A stretch of 64,000 nucleotides of DNA from an uncultured Chryseobacterium sp. (GCA_913778085.1 CAJYXJ010000040.1:124001-188000), one strand, 5' to 3'. Shown: positions 16,238 through 24,978, counted from the stretch's first letter. Translations and numbers: made by a program. The notes: generated by a model from the letters alone, not told the origin.

Positions 16238-16789
16238 TTATTGTTCTCTTGTATACATGATGTCCGTCCTCAGCACATATTTCAGTCCGCTGATCAGTGT
16301 TTTTCCTTCGTGTCTTAACGGATGATGAAAAACCAGCGCGGAACCTTTTTTCGGAGCTACGGTGAACAATCCTTCAAATTCGGTTTCCCCGCCTTCAAAA
16401 TCGTCGTTCAGATAGATCAGGAAGGTGTAAAAGCTCTTTTCATGTTCATTCCTGATGTAACTTCCGTCGCGGTGCATCTTAAACCGTTGTCCTGGTGAAT
16501 ATTTATAGATCCTGAACATCTCATTGAAACCTGTGACCTTGTAATTTTCATGGATCTGGGGAAGAAATCCGACGACTTTCTGAAACAGGTTTTCAGCCAG
16601 TTTATTATCGAAAACCATCAGCCGGTCATTGTTCCTGATGCCTTTGCTCATGACCTGCCGGCCCTGCATATTGATCTTTGCTTCTTCAAAGACCTGATCT
16701 TTTGTAAGTTCAATATAATGGTCGCATTCTTCATTCGTCAGGAAATTTTCGATCAGAAAGATCTCCGGATGCAGTATTGTCTTTTTCAT
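16238..16789 (-). CDS. 2OG-Fe(II) oxygenase, prolyl 4-hydroxylase-like
   Basis: A 183-residue non-haem iron, 2-oxoglutarate-dependent dioxygenase. The HxD iron ligands are seen in FKMHRDGSY, the distal His in FHHPLRHEG, and a basic residue for 2-oxoglutarate follows in the last strand. FEGGETEF before the distal His is typical of prolyl 4-hydroxylase-like (P4Hc) proteins. Substrates of such enzymes range from prolines to nucleobases and free amino acids; none can be assigned here. It lies between the NADAR gene (26-base gap) and the VWA gene (90-base gap) in the same minus-strand run. Confidence 0.9.
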   Translation of the reverse strand: MKKTILHPEIFLIENFLTNEECDHYIELTKDQVFEEAKINMQGRQVMSKGIRNNDRLMVFDNKLAENLFQKVVGFLPQIHENYKVTGFNEMFRIYKYSPGQRFKMHRDGSYIRNEHEKSFYTFLIYLNDDFEGGETEFEGLFTVAPKKGSALVFHHPLRHEGKTLISGLKYVLRTDIMYTREQ

Positions 16790-16815
16790 AATATCATGTG
16801 TTTGGTTCTGTGTTT

Positions 16816-17265
16816 TTACCTTTTTAGCTCGTCCCTTACTTCCATCAAAGCGAATCCCAAGAGATTTTCACCGTTCCACTCCGCTGGATTACTGGCTTTA
16901 GGATTGGTTTCCAGCATTCCGATACCCCAGATGGTATCGTACGGACTGGCTTCTACCAAAACTTTGTCTTCCGTGGATAGCAAGAATTCTTTAAGCTTTT
17001 CATCCTGCGAAAACTTCAGCAGGTTTCCCTGTTTGACGATCTCATATTTATGCTCATCCCATAGCTGCGGATCAAAATTGCTGACTTTTCTTCCCAGTTT
17101 TTTAACCTGATCCGGAGTTTCAGACTGTATAGTCTGTTCTAAAATTTCGTGATCGTTAAACAATCTTGCTTTCCCGGCCATCATGTAATGTTCGGCGGTC
17201 TTATATAGTATACCATCCTCCTGAAACTCAGCCGGAAACCATTGGCTGAAACAGGCTTTGGTCAT
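16816..17265 (-). CDS. NADAR family protein (DUF1768), 5' end apparently frameshifted
   Basis: A 149-residue NADAR/YbiA-type domain with DGILYKTAEHYMMAGKAR-like and WGIGM motifs. Family members hydrolyse N-glycosidic bonds: plant and bacterial ones cut riboflavin intermediates, and others remove ADP-ribose from guanine in DNA. The ORF opens at MTKACFSQWFP, which is internal to the fold as I know it. The missing strand, with LDFLFFWGHTV, is encoded just upstream in another frame (17270-17359, starting MKCTIQNTIERF). Loss of one base or gain of two near 17266-17275 (an agaagaagaaa run on the coding strand) would join them. It is the first gene of the island and sits directly behind the putative NrtR operators. 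Confidence 0.82.
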   Translation of the reverse strand: MTKACFSQWFPAEFQEDGILYKTAEHYMMAGKARLFNDHEILEQTIQSETPDQVKKLGRKVSNFDPQLWDEHKYEIVKQGNLLKFSQDEKLKEFLLSTEDKVLVEASPYDTIWGIGMLETNPKASNPAEWNGENLLGFALMEVRDELKR

Positions 17266-17359
17266 TTCTTCTTCTTACCGTATGTCCCCAAAAGAACAGA
17301 AAGTCCAGTTTTTCTTGATGCTGAAATCTTTCAATGGTATTTTGTATGGTGCATTTCAT
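17228..17359 (-). pseudogene. Out-of-frame 5' part of the NADAR gene
   Basis: From the ATG at 17357-17359 this frame reads MKCTIQNTIERFQHQEKL then DFLFFWGHTV before running through an AGA-repeat stretch and out of frame, ending at TGA 17228-17230. The first 28 residues look like a true NADAR N-terminus and are followed in the +0 frame of the ORF at 17265 by the rest of the domain. The gene is therefore probably one unit from 17359 to 16816 with a slippage lesion or a sequencing error at the short A/G run. Confidence 0.65.
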
Positions 17360-17360
17360 G

Positions 17361-17381
17361 ATTGCGTTATTTTTACACAAA
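17361..17381. promoter_or_regulatory. Putative NrtR operator before the NADAR gene
   Basis: The left part reads TTGCGTTA and the right part TACACAAA around a 4-base T spacer. It matches the site before nrtR (18426-18446) at 17 of 21 positions, with all but one difference in the spacer. It ends 2 bases before the ATG at 17359, so binding here would block the island's first gene. Inference from similarity and position; no motif search was run. Confidence 0.6.
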
Positions 17382-17414
17382 TTTAAAGGAATATGATTTT
17401 ACCTGCCAAATTAA

Positions 17415-17435
17415 TTTGTGTTAATTTTACGCTAA
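17415..17435. promoter_or_regulatory. Second putative NrtR operator upstream of the island
   Basis: The left part reads TTTGTGTTA and the right part TACGCTAA. It matches the nrtR-proximal site at 14 of 21 positions, and 14 of the 17 non-spacer positions. It lies 34 bases upstream of the site at 17361, about three helical turns, which would suit cooperative binding. Weaker than the other two sites. Confidence 0.45.
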
Positions 17436-17720
17436 AATAATTAATTAGGTGATTTTCAAGGATAAAAATTTCTGATTTAAACACGAATGACACAAATATT
17501 TTACACAAATGACACGAATTATTTATGGTGTTCTTTCTGGTTGGTTAAGTTTAAATAAAATAGAAGCTTTAATCTGGATTGTATATCCTAAAAGCTCATG
17601 GTAGAATTAGAATTACTATTAAAAGATTACATTCTTATTTTTTCACGCTGTAATGTATAGCAGCAAACAAGAATTTATTGTGAAAATTCGTATAAGTATT
17701 TGTGCAATTTGTATTAAAAA
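17436..17720. other. Gene-free leader region between nrtR and the ADP-ribose island
   Basis: AT-rich spacer with repeated short words (acacgaatgacacaaat and acacaaatgacacgaat, around 17490-17520) that form an imperfect direct repeat. The island promoter must lie here or in the operator region, but no clear flavobacterial TAnnTTTG box was assigned. No ORF is supported. Confidence 0.4.
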
Positions 17721-18416
17721 CTACTTCAGTTCAAAATAAAATCCCTGTTCTTCCAGTTCCTTGTATTTCTCCTGGTTGAAGGTAAACATTTTGCCGGGCC
17801 TGCCACTGCCTTCTTTCTTGAAGTTGTCGGTTTCATTCAGCAGGCCGTAGCTCATGATTTTTTTCCGGAAGTTACGGCGGTCGATTTCCTGTCCGACAAT
17901 GGTTTTATAGAGGTTTTCCAGTTCTGAAAAGGCAAATTCCTCATTCAGCAGATTAAAACCGATGGGTTGATATTGGATTTTAGTTCTCAGTCTTTTTAAT
18001 GCTGTATCAATAATGGCCTGATGATCGAAAGCCAGTTCCGGAAGACTGTTAATGCCGAACCATTGGGCATCATCCGCATCGGAATCGGCAGCCAGCTCGT
18101 GATAAGACGGGTTTACCAGCCCCAGATAAGTAACGGAAACCACCCGGTTCCGCGGGTCGCGGCCCACATTACCGAACGTATAGAGTTGTTCCAGGAAATC
18201 GGGCTTTATGCCGGCTTCCTCGCAGAGTTCGCGCTTTACGGCATCATCCAGGTTTTCATCATCCAGCACGAGTCCGCCCGGAAGCGCCCATCCGCCCTTG
18301 AAAGGCTCGATGTTCCGCTGGATCAGGAGCACCTGTAGGTCTTTTTTATCGAAATACCCGAAAACCACCGCATCTACGGCCACTTTTATATCCTGTAACT
18401 TCTTTGAACCTTCCAT
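17721..18416 (-). CDS. nrtR: NrtR-type Nudix transcriptional regulator
   Basis: A 231-residue protein with an N-terminal Nudix domain (about 8-150) and a C-terminal winged-helix part (about 160-231, with RRNFRKKIMSYGLL and GRPGKMFTFN). NrtR proteins repress NAD synthesis or salvage genes and are released by ADP-ribose or related nucleotides. The Nudix box here is intact (G-x5-E-x7-REL-x-EE-x-GI), so it may also hydrolyse its ligand. Its neighbour is a 13-kb run of ADP-ribose genes, not the classical nicotinamide genes. A strong palindrome 5 bases before its start suggests autoregulation. Sugar-responsive Nudix regulators of Bacteroidetes (AraR type) are the main alternative. Confidence 0.85.
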   Translation of the reverse strand: MEGSKKLQDIKVAVDAVVFGYFDKKDLQVLLIQRNIEPFKGGWALPGGLVLDDENLDDAVKRELCEEAGIKPDFLEQLYTFGNVGRDPRNRVVSVTYLGLVNPSYHELAADSDADDAQWFGINSLPELAFDHQAIIDTALKRLRTKIQYQPIGFNLLNEEFAFSELENLYKTIVGQEIDRRNFRKKIMSYGLLNETDNFKKEGSGRPGKMFTFNQEKYKELEEQGFYFELK

Positions 18417-18421
18417 ACGTT

Positions 18422-18450
18422 TAACTTTGCGTTATGAGTACACAAAGTTA
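18422..18450. promoter_or_regulatory. Palindromic operator before nrtR
   Basis: A 29-base near-palindrome centred on 18436. The outer arms TAACTTTG and CAAAGTTA are perfectly complementary, and the inner part reads CGTTA and GTACA. It starts 5 bases upstream of the nrtR ATG, the expected place for an autorepressor site. Related sites lie at 17361-17381 and 17415-17435. Confidence 0.65.
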
Positions 18451-18493
18451 CGGTTTAGTTAACAGATAAAAAATAATCTGAATCATAAACAAA

Positions 18494-18520
18494 AAATCCG
18501 CAGATACTCTCTGCGGATTT
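18494..18520 (-). terminator. Intrinsic terminator after lepA
   Basis: Perfect 11-bp stem (AAATCCGCAGA/TCTGCGGATTT) with a 5-base loop, followed in the minus direction by a T-run. It lies 37 bases beyond the lepA stop and separates lepA from nrtR. Confidence 0.85.
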
Positions 18521-18556
18521 CACTTTTATCTTTTGCCTTTTTAAAGGCTCTTTTAT

Positions 18557-20353
18557 TTAGTCATTTAGTTTCAGTACAGCCATAAATGCCGACTGCGGTA
18601 CTTCTACCCTTCCGATCTGCTTCATTTTCTTTTTTCCTTCTTTCTGCTTCTCCAAAAGCTTTCTCTTTCTGGAAATATCCCCACCATAACATTTTGCAGT
18701 AACGTCTTTTCTCAAGGCTTTGATGGTCTCTCTCGCAATTACTTTTGTCCCCAAAGCGGCCTGAACCGCGATGTCGAACTGCTGTCTCGGGATCAGCTCA
18801 CGGAGCTTCTCACACATCTTTTTACCGATGTAATAAGCGTTGGAATCGTGAATCAATGAGGATAAGGCATCCACCATATCCCCGTTGATCAGGATATCCA
18901 TTTTTACAAGCTTGGAAGCCCTGAATCCGATCGGATGGTAATCGAAGGAAGCATATCCTTTGGAAATGGATTTCAACCGGTCATAGAAGTCGAAAACCAC
19001 CTCAGCCAACGGCATATTGAATACCAACTCTACCCTTTCAGAAGTCAGGTAACTTTGGTTAACGATTTCCCCTCTCTTTTCGATACATAAGGTCATTACC
19101 GGACCTACGAAATCAGATTTGGTAATGATGGAAGCTTTGATGTAAGGTTCTTCCACCCGGTCCATGATCGACGGATCCATCATTTCAGACGGGTTATTGA
19201 TCAGGATCGGTACTTCCGGTTCTTTTTTAGAATATCCGAAATACGATACGTTCGGTACCGTGGTAATTACGTTCATGTTGAACTCACGGTCCAGACGTTC
19301 CTGAACGATTTCCATGTGAAGCATTCCCAGGAATCCGCAACGGAACCCGAAACCAAGTGCAGCTGAACTTTCCGGCTCAAAAACCAGGGAAGCATCATTC
19401 AGCCTTAATTTTTCAAGGGAAAATCTCAATTCTTCAAAATCCTCGGAATCGATCGGGTAAATCCCGGCAAATACCATCGGCTTAACTTCCTCAAACCCTT
19501 CAATCGGTCCGGCAGCCGGCTTATCGAATGAAGTGATGGTATCCCCTACTTTTACTTCACGGGCATCCTTGATTCCGGAAACCAGGTAACCTACGTCCCC
19601 GCACTCAACGGTTTTCTTAGGAACCTGCTTCAGTTTTAACGTTCCTACCTCATCAGCCCCGTATTCTTTTCCGGTTGCGAAAAATTTAATCTTTTCGTTT
19701 TTTGTAATGCTTCCGTTTACTACTTTGAAATACGCTTCAATTCCTCTGAAGGGGTTGTATACCGAGTCAAAGATCAAAGCCTGAAGCGGTGCATCCGGAT
19801 CACCCACCGGTGCCGGAATTCTTTTAACGATCTGTTCCAGAAGGTCATGTACCCCTTCTCCGGTTTTTCCGGAAACCCTTAATACATCCTCATAATCACA
19901 ACCGATTAGGTTCATGATCTCATCCGTTACCTCTTCAGGATTTGCTGAAGGAAGGTCGATTTTGTTCAGGATCGGAATAATTGTCAGGTCATTTTCCAAA
20001 GCCAGATACAGGTTACTGATGGTCTGTGCCTGAATGCTCTGGGCTGCGTCTACAATAAGAAGCGCTCCTTCACAGGCCGCAATGGAACGGGAAACTTCAT
20101 AAGAAAAGTCCACGTGTCCCGGGGTGTCGATTAAGTTTAAGATATATTTTTCGCCGTTGAGCTCATAATCCATCTGGATGGCGTGGGATTTAATGGTAAT
20201 CCCGCGTTCTTTCTCCAGATCCATGTCATCCAGCGTCTGGGACTGTAATTCTCTCTGGGAAACCGTATTGGTATATTCCAGAAGACGGTCTGCCAGAGTA
20301 CTTTTACCGTGGTCGATATGAGCGATTATGCAAAAATTTCGTATGTTTTTCAT
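18557..20353 (-). CDS. lepA: Elongation factor 4 (LepA), back-translocating GTPase
   Basis: A 598-residue LepA. It is a ribosome-associated GTPase that acts on mistranslocated or stalled ribosomes and in 30S biogenesis. [16 protein letters not shown] (G1), the RGITI switch, DTPGHVDF (G3) and NKIDLPSA (G4) are present, followed by the LepA-specific C-terminal domain ending in the basic [20 protein letters not shown] segment. The length is standard. A TATCTTTG promoter-like box lies 20 bases upstream, and a strong terminator follows. It is transcribed alone. Confidence 0.98.
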   Translation of the reverse strand: MKNIRNFCIIAHIDHGKSTLADRLLEYTNTVSQRELQSQTLDDMDLEKERGITIKSHAIQMDYELNGEKYILNLIDTPGHVDFSYEVSRSIAACEGALLIVDAAQSIQAQTISNLYLALENDLTIIPILNKIDLPSANPEEVTDEIMNLIGCDYEDVLRVSGKTGEGVHDLLEQIVKRIPAPVGDPDAPLQALIFDSVYNPFRGIEAYFKVVNGSITKNEKIKFFATGKEYGADEVGTLKLKQVPKKTVECGDVGYLVSGIKDAREVKVGDTITSFDKPAAGPIEGFEEVKPMVFAGIYPIDSEDFEELRFSLEKLRLNDASLVFEPESSAALGFGFRCGFLGMLHMEIVQERLDREFNMNVITTVPNVSYFGYSKKEPEVPILINNPSEMMDPSIMDRVEEPYIKASIITKSDFVGPVMTLCIEKRGEIVNQSYLTSERVELVFNMPLAEVVFDFYDRLKSISKGYASFDYHPIGFRASKLVKMDILINGDMVDALSSLIHDSNAYYIGKKMCEKLRELIPRQQFDIAVQAALGTKVIARETIKALRKDVTAKCYGGDISRKRKLLEKQKEGKKKMKQIGRVEVPQSAFMAVLKLND

Positions 20354-20372
20354 TTAAGAACTATGTAATTTG

Positions 20373-20380
20373 CAAAGATA
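20373..20380 (-). promoter_or_regulatory. TAnnTTTG -7-like box before lepA
   Basis: On the minus strand the sequence is TATCTTTG, matching the TAnnTTTG -7 element known from Bacteroidetes sigma-A promoters, 20 bases before the lepA ATG. No clear TTTG -33 element is seen at the expected distance, so confidence is limited. Confidence 0.4.
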
Positions 20381-20426
20381 ATAAAATGCAGGATAATTTG
20401 TGATTCTTAATTTTATAAGCGAAAAT

Positions 20427-21425
20427 TTAATCTTTGAAAACATATTCCCCTGTTAACGGATCTAAATAAATCTGAGTTTTAACCTTGCTCACAAATCCAA
20501 TATTCTTTTTTCCGCTATCCGCCGCGGCGCCGATTAATGCACCGACCATCCCGCCCGTCATACCGCCAATCATCGCTCCATTCATACTCTGCTGAAATAA
20601 ATCTGCCGGAATTGCTTCAAAATACGAGCCTTTTTCATTCTTGAAAACTTCTTTGTAACCGATCGGGATGGCTTTCAAAATTTTATTATCCTCAACTATA
20701 CAGTAAATATCACTGATTTTTATATTGTAGGTCCCGTCATTTACTCCTTTAATATCGCCATCCTTATCTCTTCGATACGTTGCCGGCGTAGGTTTTTGCT
20801 GAACAAATGATTTGAAACTTAAATAAACTCCCGGTGTTAAACTTTCGGTTTTATAAACAGGGTATGTATTCTTTATGATGTTTTCATAATCTGCAAGCGA
20901 CCCTTCATTGATGGGAATACCAACCGCAACGCTGTTGTAAGAAGTCAAAATTAATTGTTTAAAAAGCTGCGATATTTTATCGTTAATGGTATGCGCAACA
21001 TTTACCCCTTCAACCGGGCTCGCTGAAATGATCCCATCCGTTCTGTTGATGAAAAAATACTTATCATTTCTTTTAAAAAATGTTGCAATACTTATTTTCG
21101 CTTTGGCAATTTCGGGAGATTTATCATCATTGAAAAAATACAGATCATTGATTAATAAAACAATATCATTCTTTCCTAAATCTTTATTGGATTTTGTAAA
21201 TGCAGTTTCTATGGCATCTTTTGCGGTTTTTGGAAATGCAAACTGATAAGTGTCTCCTTTTAAGATAACGGTTCCCATCTCTTTTAAAGTTCTGCTATCA
21301 ATAACTGTCAGCGATTTTGTCATTCCGCTTTTGTCTTTTATTTTGCCGATCTCGATTGTTTCGGTTATTTGAGAAAAAGTAATTATCGACAAGGAAAGAA
21401 ATACAAACTGCAATGCTTTTTTCAT
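20427..21425 (-). CDS. Secreted protein of unknown function, paralogue family member A
   Basis: A 332-residue protein with a signal peptide (MKKALQFVFLSLSIITFSQ). The frame opens 6 codons earlier, but this Met gives the correct signal sequence. Features of the family are an early RTLKEMGTVIL-like segment, a Gly-rich hydrophobic stretch near the C-terminus (GGMTGGMVGALIGAAADS) and a final YLDPLTGEYVF motif. The same ending occurs in the proteins at 23895-24941 and 25274-25579. The Gly-rich stretch may insert into or sit on a membrane. The function is not recognised. It diverges from the GH92 gene, and expression may be shared across the 141-base gap. Confidence 0.75.
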   Translation of the reverse strand: MKKALQFVFLSLSIITFSQITETIEIGKIKDKSGMTKSLTVIDSRTLKEMGTVILKGDTYQFAFPKTAKDAIETAFTKSNKDLGKNDIVLLINDLYFFNDDKSPEIAKAKISIATFFKRNDKYFFINRTDGIISASPVEGVNVAHTINDKISQLFKQLILTSYNSVAVGIPINEGSLADYENIIKNTYPVYKTESLTPGVYLSFKSFVQQKPTPATYRRDKDGDIKGVNDGTYNIKISDIYCIVEDNKILKAIPIGYKEVFKNEKGSYFEAIPADLFQQSMNGAMIGGMTGGMVGALIGAAADSGKKNIGFVSKVKTQIYLDPLTGEYVFKD

Positions 21426-21566
21426 GGTTCTAAATTTTAGCAAAACTAATAATATCTTTAAAATTAAATGACTTTCACGAAAAAAACTATCAAGCCCGCA
21501 GACATACTGAAGAAAATCTTATCTTTTCACATCATAAATCTACAGAAGCTCAAACTTATTTTAATT

Positions 21567-23855
21567 ATGAAAAAAGTTCTTTTATTGCTTTTTATTATTC
21601 ATTTTGCCTCATTTCACACTCAATGGATTGAAAATGCACCGGAACATCCCGAAGAATTCGTCAATCCGCTCATCGGGTCGCTGTCAAAGCCTTCACTTTC
21701 CAATGGGAACACCTATCCTGCAGTTGCCGTCCCTCACGGAATGAACCTGTGGACACCACAGACCGGAAAAAACGGAAACGGCTGGCAATATACCTATGAC
21801 GCCGACAAGATCCGTGGCATCAAGCAGACGCATCAGCCTTCGCCCTGGATGAACGATTACGGAATGTTTTCGATTATGCCCGTAACCGGAAAAATGCGTT
21901 TCAATGAAGAGGAAAGAGCAAGCTGGTTTTCCCACAAGTCTGAGGTTTCAAAGCCTTATTATTACAGTGTTTACCTGGCTGATCATAATGTGACGGCGGA
22001 AATTACGCCTACGGAAAGGGCTGCACAGTTAAGGTTAACTTACCCTGATTCTGAAAATTCATGGATTGTTGTGGATGCCTTTGACAGAGGATCGAGCATC
22101 AAAATCATTCCTTCCGAAAAGAAGATCGTTGGGTATTCCACAAGATATTCAAGGGGAAAACTTGTCGGTTTCAAAAATTACTTTGTGATCTATGCCGATA
22201 AGCCATTTGTAAAATATTCAGCCTGGAAAGATAAGGATTTTGTAAAAGATGTGCTTGAAATTACAGGCGACCACTGCGGTGCCGTCATCGGTTTTGCCAC
22301 GAAGAAGGGTGAAAAGGTAAATCTTAAAATAGCTTCTTCATTCATCAGCCCCGAACAGGCGGAACTGAATTTGCAGAGGGAACTGGATCAGGATTCGTTC
22401 GATGACACCTTCAGAAAAGCCAAGCAGGCCTGGAATGAAAAACTCAGAAAAGTAGAAGTTGCGGGAGGAACCATCGATCAGATGCGTACTTTCTACTCTT
22501 GCCTGTACAGAATGCTCTGCTTTCCTCATAAAATGTATGAAATCAACAAAGAAGGAGAAATCGTGCATTACAGTCCGTATTCAGGAAAAACGGAAACAGG
22601 CTACCGGTTTGCAGGGACCGGTTTCTGGGATACTTTCAGAGCCCTCTACCCTTTCCTGAACCTGGTCTATCCAAGTATAAACGTTGAAATGCAGAAAGGA
22701 TTAATTAACGACTACAAAGAAGGCGGCTGGCTTCCTGAATGGTCGAGTCCCTCCTATTCGGATATCATGATCGGCAACAATTCCGCTTCCGTGGTAGCCG
22801 ATGCTTACCTGAAAGGCTTACGCGGTTATGACATTGAAACCCTTTACCAGGCTTTGCTTCATGGGGCTAATAACGAAGGTCCGCAGGCAACGGGAAGATT
22901 AGGCATTCAGTATTACAAAGAACTCGGCTATGTTCCCTATGATGTAAAAATCAATGAAAATGCAGCGCGGACGCTGGAATATGCTTACGATGATTTCGCC
23001 ATTGCCCAACTGGGAAAAGCTTTGGGGAAACCGGAATCCGAATGGAAAGAATATTACCGCCGTTCCCAGAATTTCCAAAAAGTAATGGATCCCCAAACCA
23101 AACTGGCGCGCGGAAGAAACCGTGACGGAAGCTTCCAGGCTCCTTTTAATCCTTTTAAGTGGGGCGATGCCTTTACGGAAGGAAATTCCTGGCATTACAC
23201 CTGGTCGGTATTCCAGGATATTGAAAGCCTGGCCAAACTGATGGGCGGAAGGAAAGAATTTTCAAAAAAAATGGACCAGGTCTTCGAATTGCCTCCCGTT
23301 TTTGATAATTCGTATTACGGATCGACCATTCATGAGATCCAGGAAATGGTGAATGCGGATATGGGACAGTATGCCCACGGAAATCAGCCGGCACAGCATA
23401 TTATTTATCTCTATAATTATTCAGGTGAGCCGTGGAAAACGCAATATTGGGTACGGGAAACGATGAACCGCCTTTATCAGCCTACTCCGGATGGCTATTG
23501 CGGCGATGAGGACAACGGACAAACCTCAGCCTGGTATGTTTTCTCAGCACTGGGCTTTTATCCGGTAACGCCGGCTACGGACCAATATGTTTTAGGTGCT
23601 CCCCTGTTTAAGAAAGCAATCATCCATTTGGAAAACGGAAAAATGATTGAAATTAATGCAAAGAATAATAATGAGAACAACCGGTTTGTGCAATCGCTAA
23701 GATTCAACGAAAAGAAATATTCCAGAAACTGGCTCAGCCACCAGGAACTGATGAAGGGAGCAAAGCTGGATTTCGAAATGGTTTCTCAGCCGAATAAAGA
23801 CCGGGGAACGGATGAAAAGGATTTTCCGTATTCCTATTCTACGAATCAGAAATAA
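21567..23855 (+). CDS. GH92 family alpha-1,2-mannosidase
   Basis: A 762-residue secreted glycoside hydrolase family 92 enzyme, a calcium-dependent exo-mannosidase that usually trims alpha-1,2-linked mannose from N-glycans. The frame starts at 21468, but the Met at 21567 gives a proper signal peptide (MKKVLLLLFIIHFASFHTQ). Family hallmarks are FVNPLIGS with GNTYPAVAVPHGM, GTGFWDTFRALYPFL, GGWLPEWSSPSY and GYCGDEDNGQTSAWYVFSALGFYP with the catalytic acids. It points to use of host, fungal or environmental glycoproteins. No SusC/SusD pair is nearby. A bidirectional hairpin terminator follows. Confidence 0.96.
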   Translation: MKKVLLLLFIIHFASFHTQWIENAPEHPEEFVNPLIGSLSKPSLSNGNTYPAVAVPHGMNLWTPQTGKNGNGWQYTYDADKIRGIKQTHQPSPWMNDYGMFSIMPVTGKMRFNEEERASWFSHKSEVSKPYYYSVYLADHNVTAEITPTERAAQLRLTYPDSENSWIVVDAFDRGSSIKIIPSEKKIVGYSTRYSRGKLVGFKNYFVIYADKPFVKYSAWKDKDFVKDVLEITGDHCGAVIGFATKKGEKVNLKIASSFISPEQAELNLQRELDQDSFDDTFRKAKQAWNEKLRKVEVAGGTIDQMRTFYSCLYRMLCFPHKMYEINKEGEIVHYSPYSGKTETGYRFAGTGFWDTFRALYPFLNLVYPSINVEMQKGLINDYKEGGWLPEWSSPSYSDIMIGNNSASVVADAYLKGLRGYDIETLYQALLHGANNEGPQATGRLGIQYYKELGYVPYDVKINENAARTLEYAYDDFAIAQLGKALGKPESEWKEYYRRSQNFQKVMDPQTKLARGRNRDGSFQAPFNPFKWGDAFTEGNSWHYTWSVFQDIESLAKLMGGRKEFSKKMDQVFELPPVFDNSYYGSTIHEIQEMVNADMGQYAHGNQPAQHIIYLYNYSGEPWKTQYWVRETMNRLYQPTPDGYCGDEDNGQTSAWYVFSALGFYPVTPATDQYVLGAPLFKKAIIHLENGKMIEINAKNNNENNRFVQSLRFNEKKYSRNWLSHQELMKGAKLDFEMVSQPNKDRGTDEKDFPYSYSTNQK

Positions 23856-23860
23856 AAGGA

Positions 23861-23886
23861 AAAAGAGAGACATCGGTCTCTCTTTT
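23861..23886. terminator. Bidirectional hairpin terminator between GH92 and family member B
   Basis: Perfect 11-bp stem AAAAGAGAGAC/GTCTCTCTTTT with an ATCG loop, 5 bases after the GH92 stop and 8 before the stop of the convergent gene. A/T runs on both sides fit termination in both directions. Confidence 0.85.
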
Positions 23887-23894
23887 ATTATTAT

Positions 23895-24941
23895 TTACTC
23901 TTCAGAAAAATCATATTCGCCGGTTAAAGGATCAATGTAAACCGGGAATTTATCTTCTCGTCTCATTCTGCTCTGCCTCATGCTTTTTTCAAACAATCCC
24001 ACAAGACCTACGGCAAGTCCGCCGTACATTCCGCCATTAGAAGCTCCTCCGACGCTTATGAACAATGAAGAGTTCTGTGCCGGAACCAGATATCCCCAGT
24101 TGCTGATCAAATAAAAGCCCCTGTCATTTTTATTCAGTTCCTGAAAGCCGGAATAGGTTTTTTTGTAAGGTTTTCCATTTTCTACATATGCATACATATC
24201 ACCTGCCGAAATCCGGTCTTTCTTACCGTTCTCTTCCTTTACGGCTTTAGTAACAGAACCCTTTGCATTTTTTTCCAGAACATATTTCCCCGGCTCCGGA
24301 ATCTGGTTCATAAAAGCTTCGTGGCTTAAGTAAACACCATCTTTTAGCTGATCATTTCTGTATGCTGCGGAATTATTCCTTACGTAGGCTTCATAATCAG
24401 TAAGTACATCCAGAGCTACTGCATTCTCTCTTGGATTTACGGTATAGGATTTCTTGAGAAACATGGCAAAAACCACCGGAATATTTTTCATCATCACATC
24501 CGAAATGTTTTTACTTTTGAAGGAGTATACCGTATCCTTTTTGTATAAGAATTTATACTGATCTCCTTCTTTCAGGAAAGTTTGGGCGGAAAATTCAATA
24601 TCGCCCTCCGTTTCCTTGCCTTCCGTTTCTCCCAGATAGGTTTTCAAATGTTTCAGGACCAGGACCATCTCCTGCCTTCCGCCTTTATGATTGCTGTCGG
24701 CATACCACTTTCCCAGAAAATCCCCGACTGTGGAAGGAAAAGTAATTTCTCTCATCTCTTTGTTATCTCCGAAAGGAAGCTCACCAATTTTCTGATCTGC
24801 CCTCTGGTCGATAACCTCCAGCGATTTATAGATATTCCCTTTAGGATTGGAAAGATTGCCTCTCTCTTTAATCATTTCCCGATTCTGTGAAAAGAATATT
24901 ACAAAAGCTAATACAGAAGTGAGCTGGATAATTTTGTTCAT
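23895..24941 (-). CDS. Secreted protein of unknown function, paralogue family member B
   Basis: A 348-residue protein with a signal peptide (MNKIIQLTSVLAFVIFFSQ). It resembles the protein at 20427-21425 in overall order: LEVIDQR early on, a QEMVLVLKHLKTY segment, a middle GVYLSHEAFMNQIPEPGKY stretch, a Gly-rich part (GGASNGGMYGGLAVGLVGLF) and the ending YIDPLTGEYDFSEE. The function is unknown and no catalytic motif is seen. A decayed third copy lies directly upstream on the same strand, which suggests repeated duplication of this locus. Confidence 0.75.
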   Translation of the reverse strand: MNKIIQLTSVLAFVIFFSQNREMIKERGNLSNPKGNIYKSLEVIDQRADQKIGELPFGDNKEMREITFPSTVGDFLGKWYADSNHKGGRQEMVLVLKHLKTYLGETEGKETEGDIEFSAQTFLKEGDQYKFLYKKDTVYSFKSKNISDVMMKNIPVVFAMFLKKSYTVNPRENAVALDVLTDYEAYVRNNSAAYRNDQLKDGVYLSHEAFMNQIPEPGKYVLEKNAKGSVTKAVKEENGKKDRISAGDMYAYVENGKPYKKTYSGFQELNKNDRGFYLISNWGYLVPAQNSSLFISVGGASNGGMYGGLAVGLVGLFEKSMRQSRMRREDKFPVYIDPLTGEYDFSEE

Positions 24942-24978
24942 GTGTTTTGGATTTTCTTTAAAAATAAGAATTTAATTT

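Noticed and set aside
17480-17525. Direct repeats acacgaatgacacaaat / acacaaatgacacgaat considered as a CRISPR remnant or operator array
   Set aside because: Only two imperfect copies without regular spacers, and the words do not match the NrtR-like palindrome well.
5154-18416. ADP-ribose island considered as a prophage or integrative element
   Set aside because: No integrase, transposase, tRNA attachment site or flanking direct repeat was seen, and base composition is close to the surroundings apart from two small genes.
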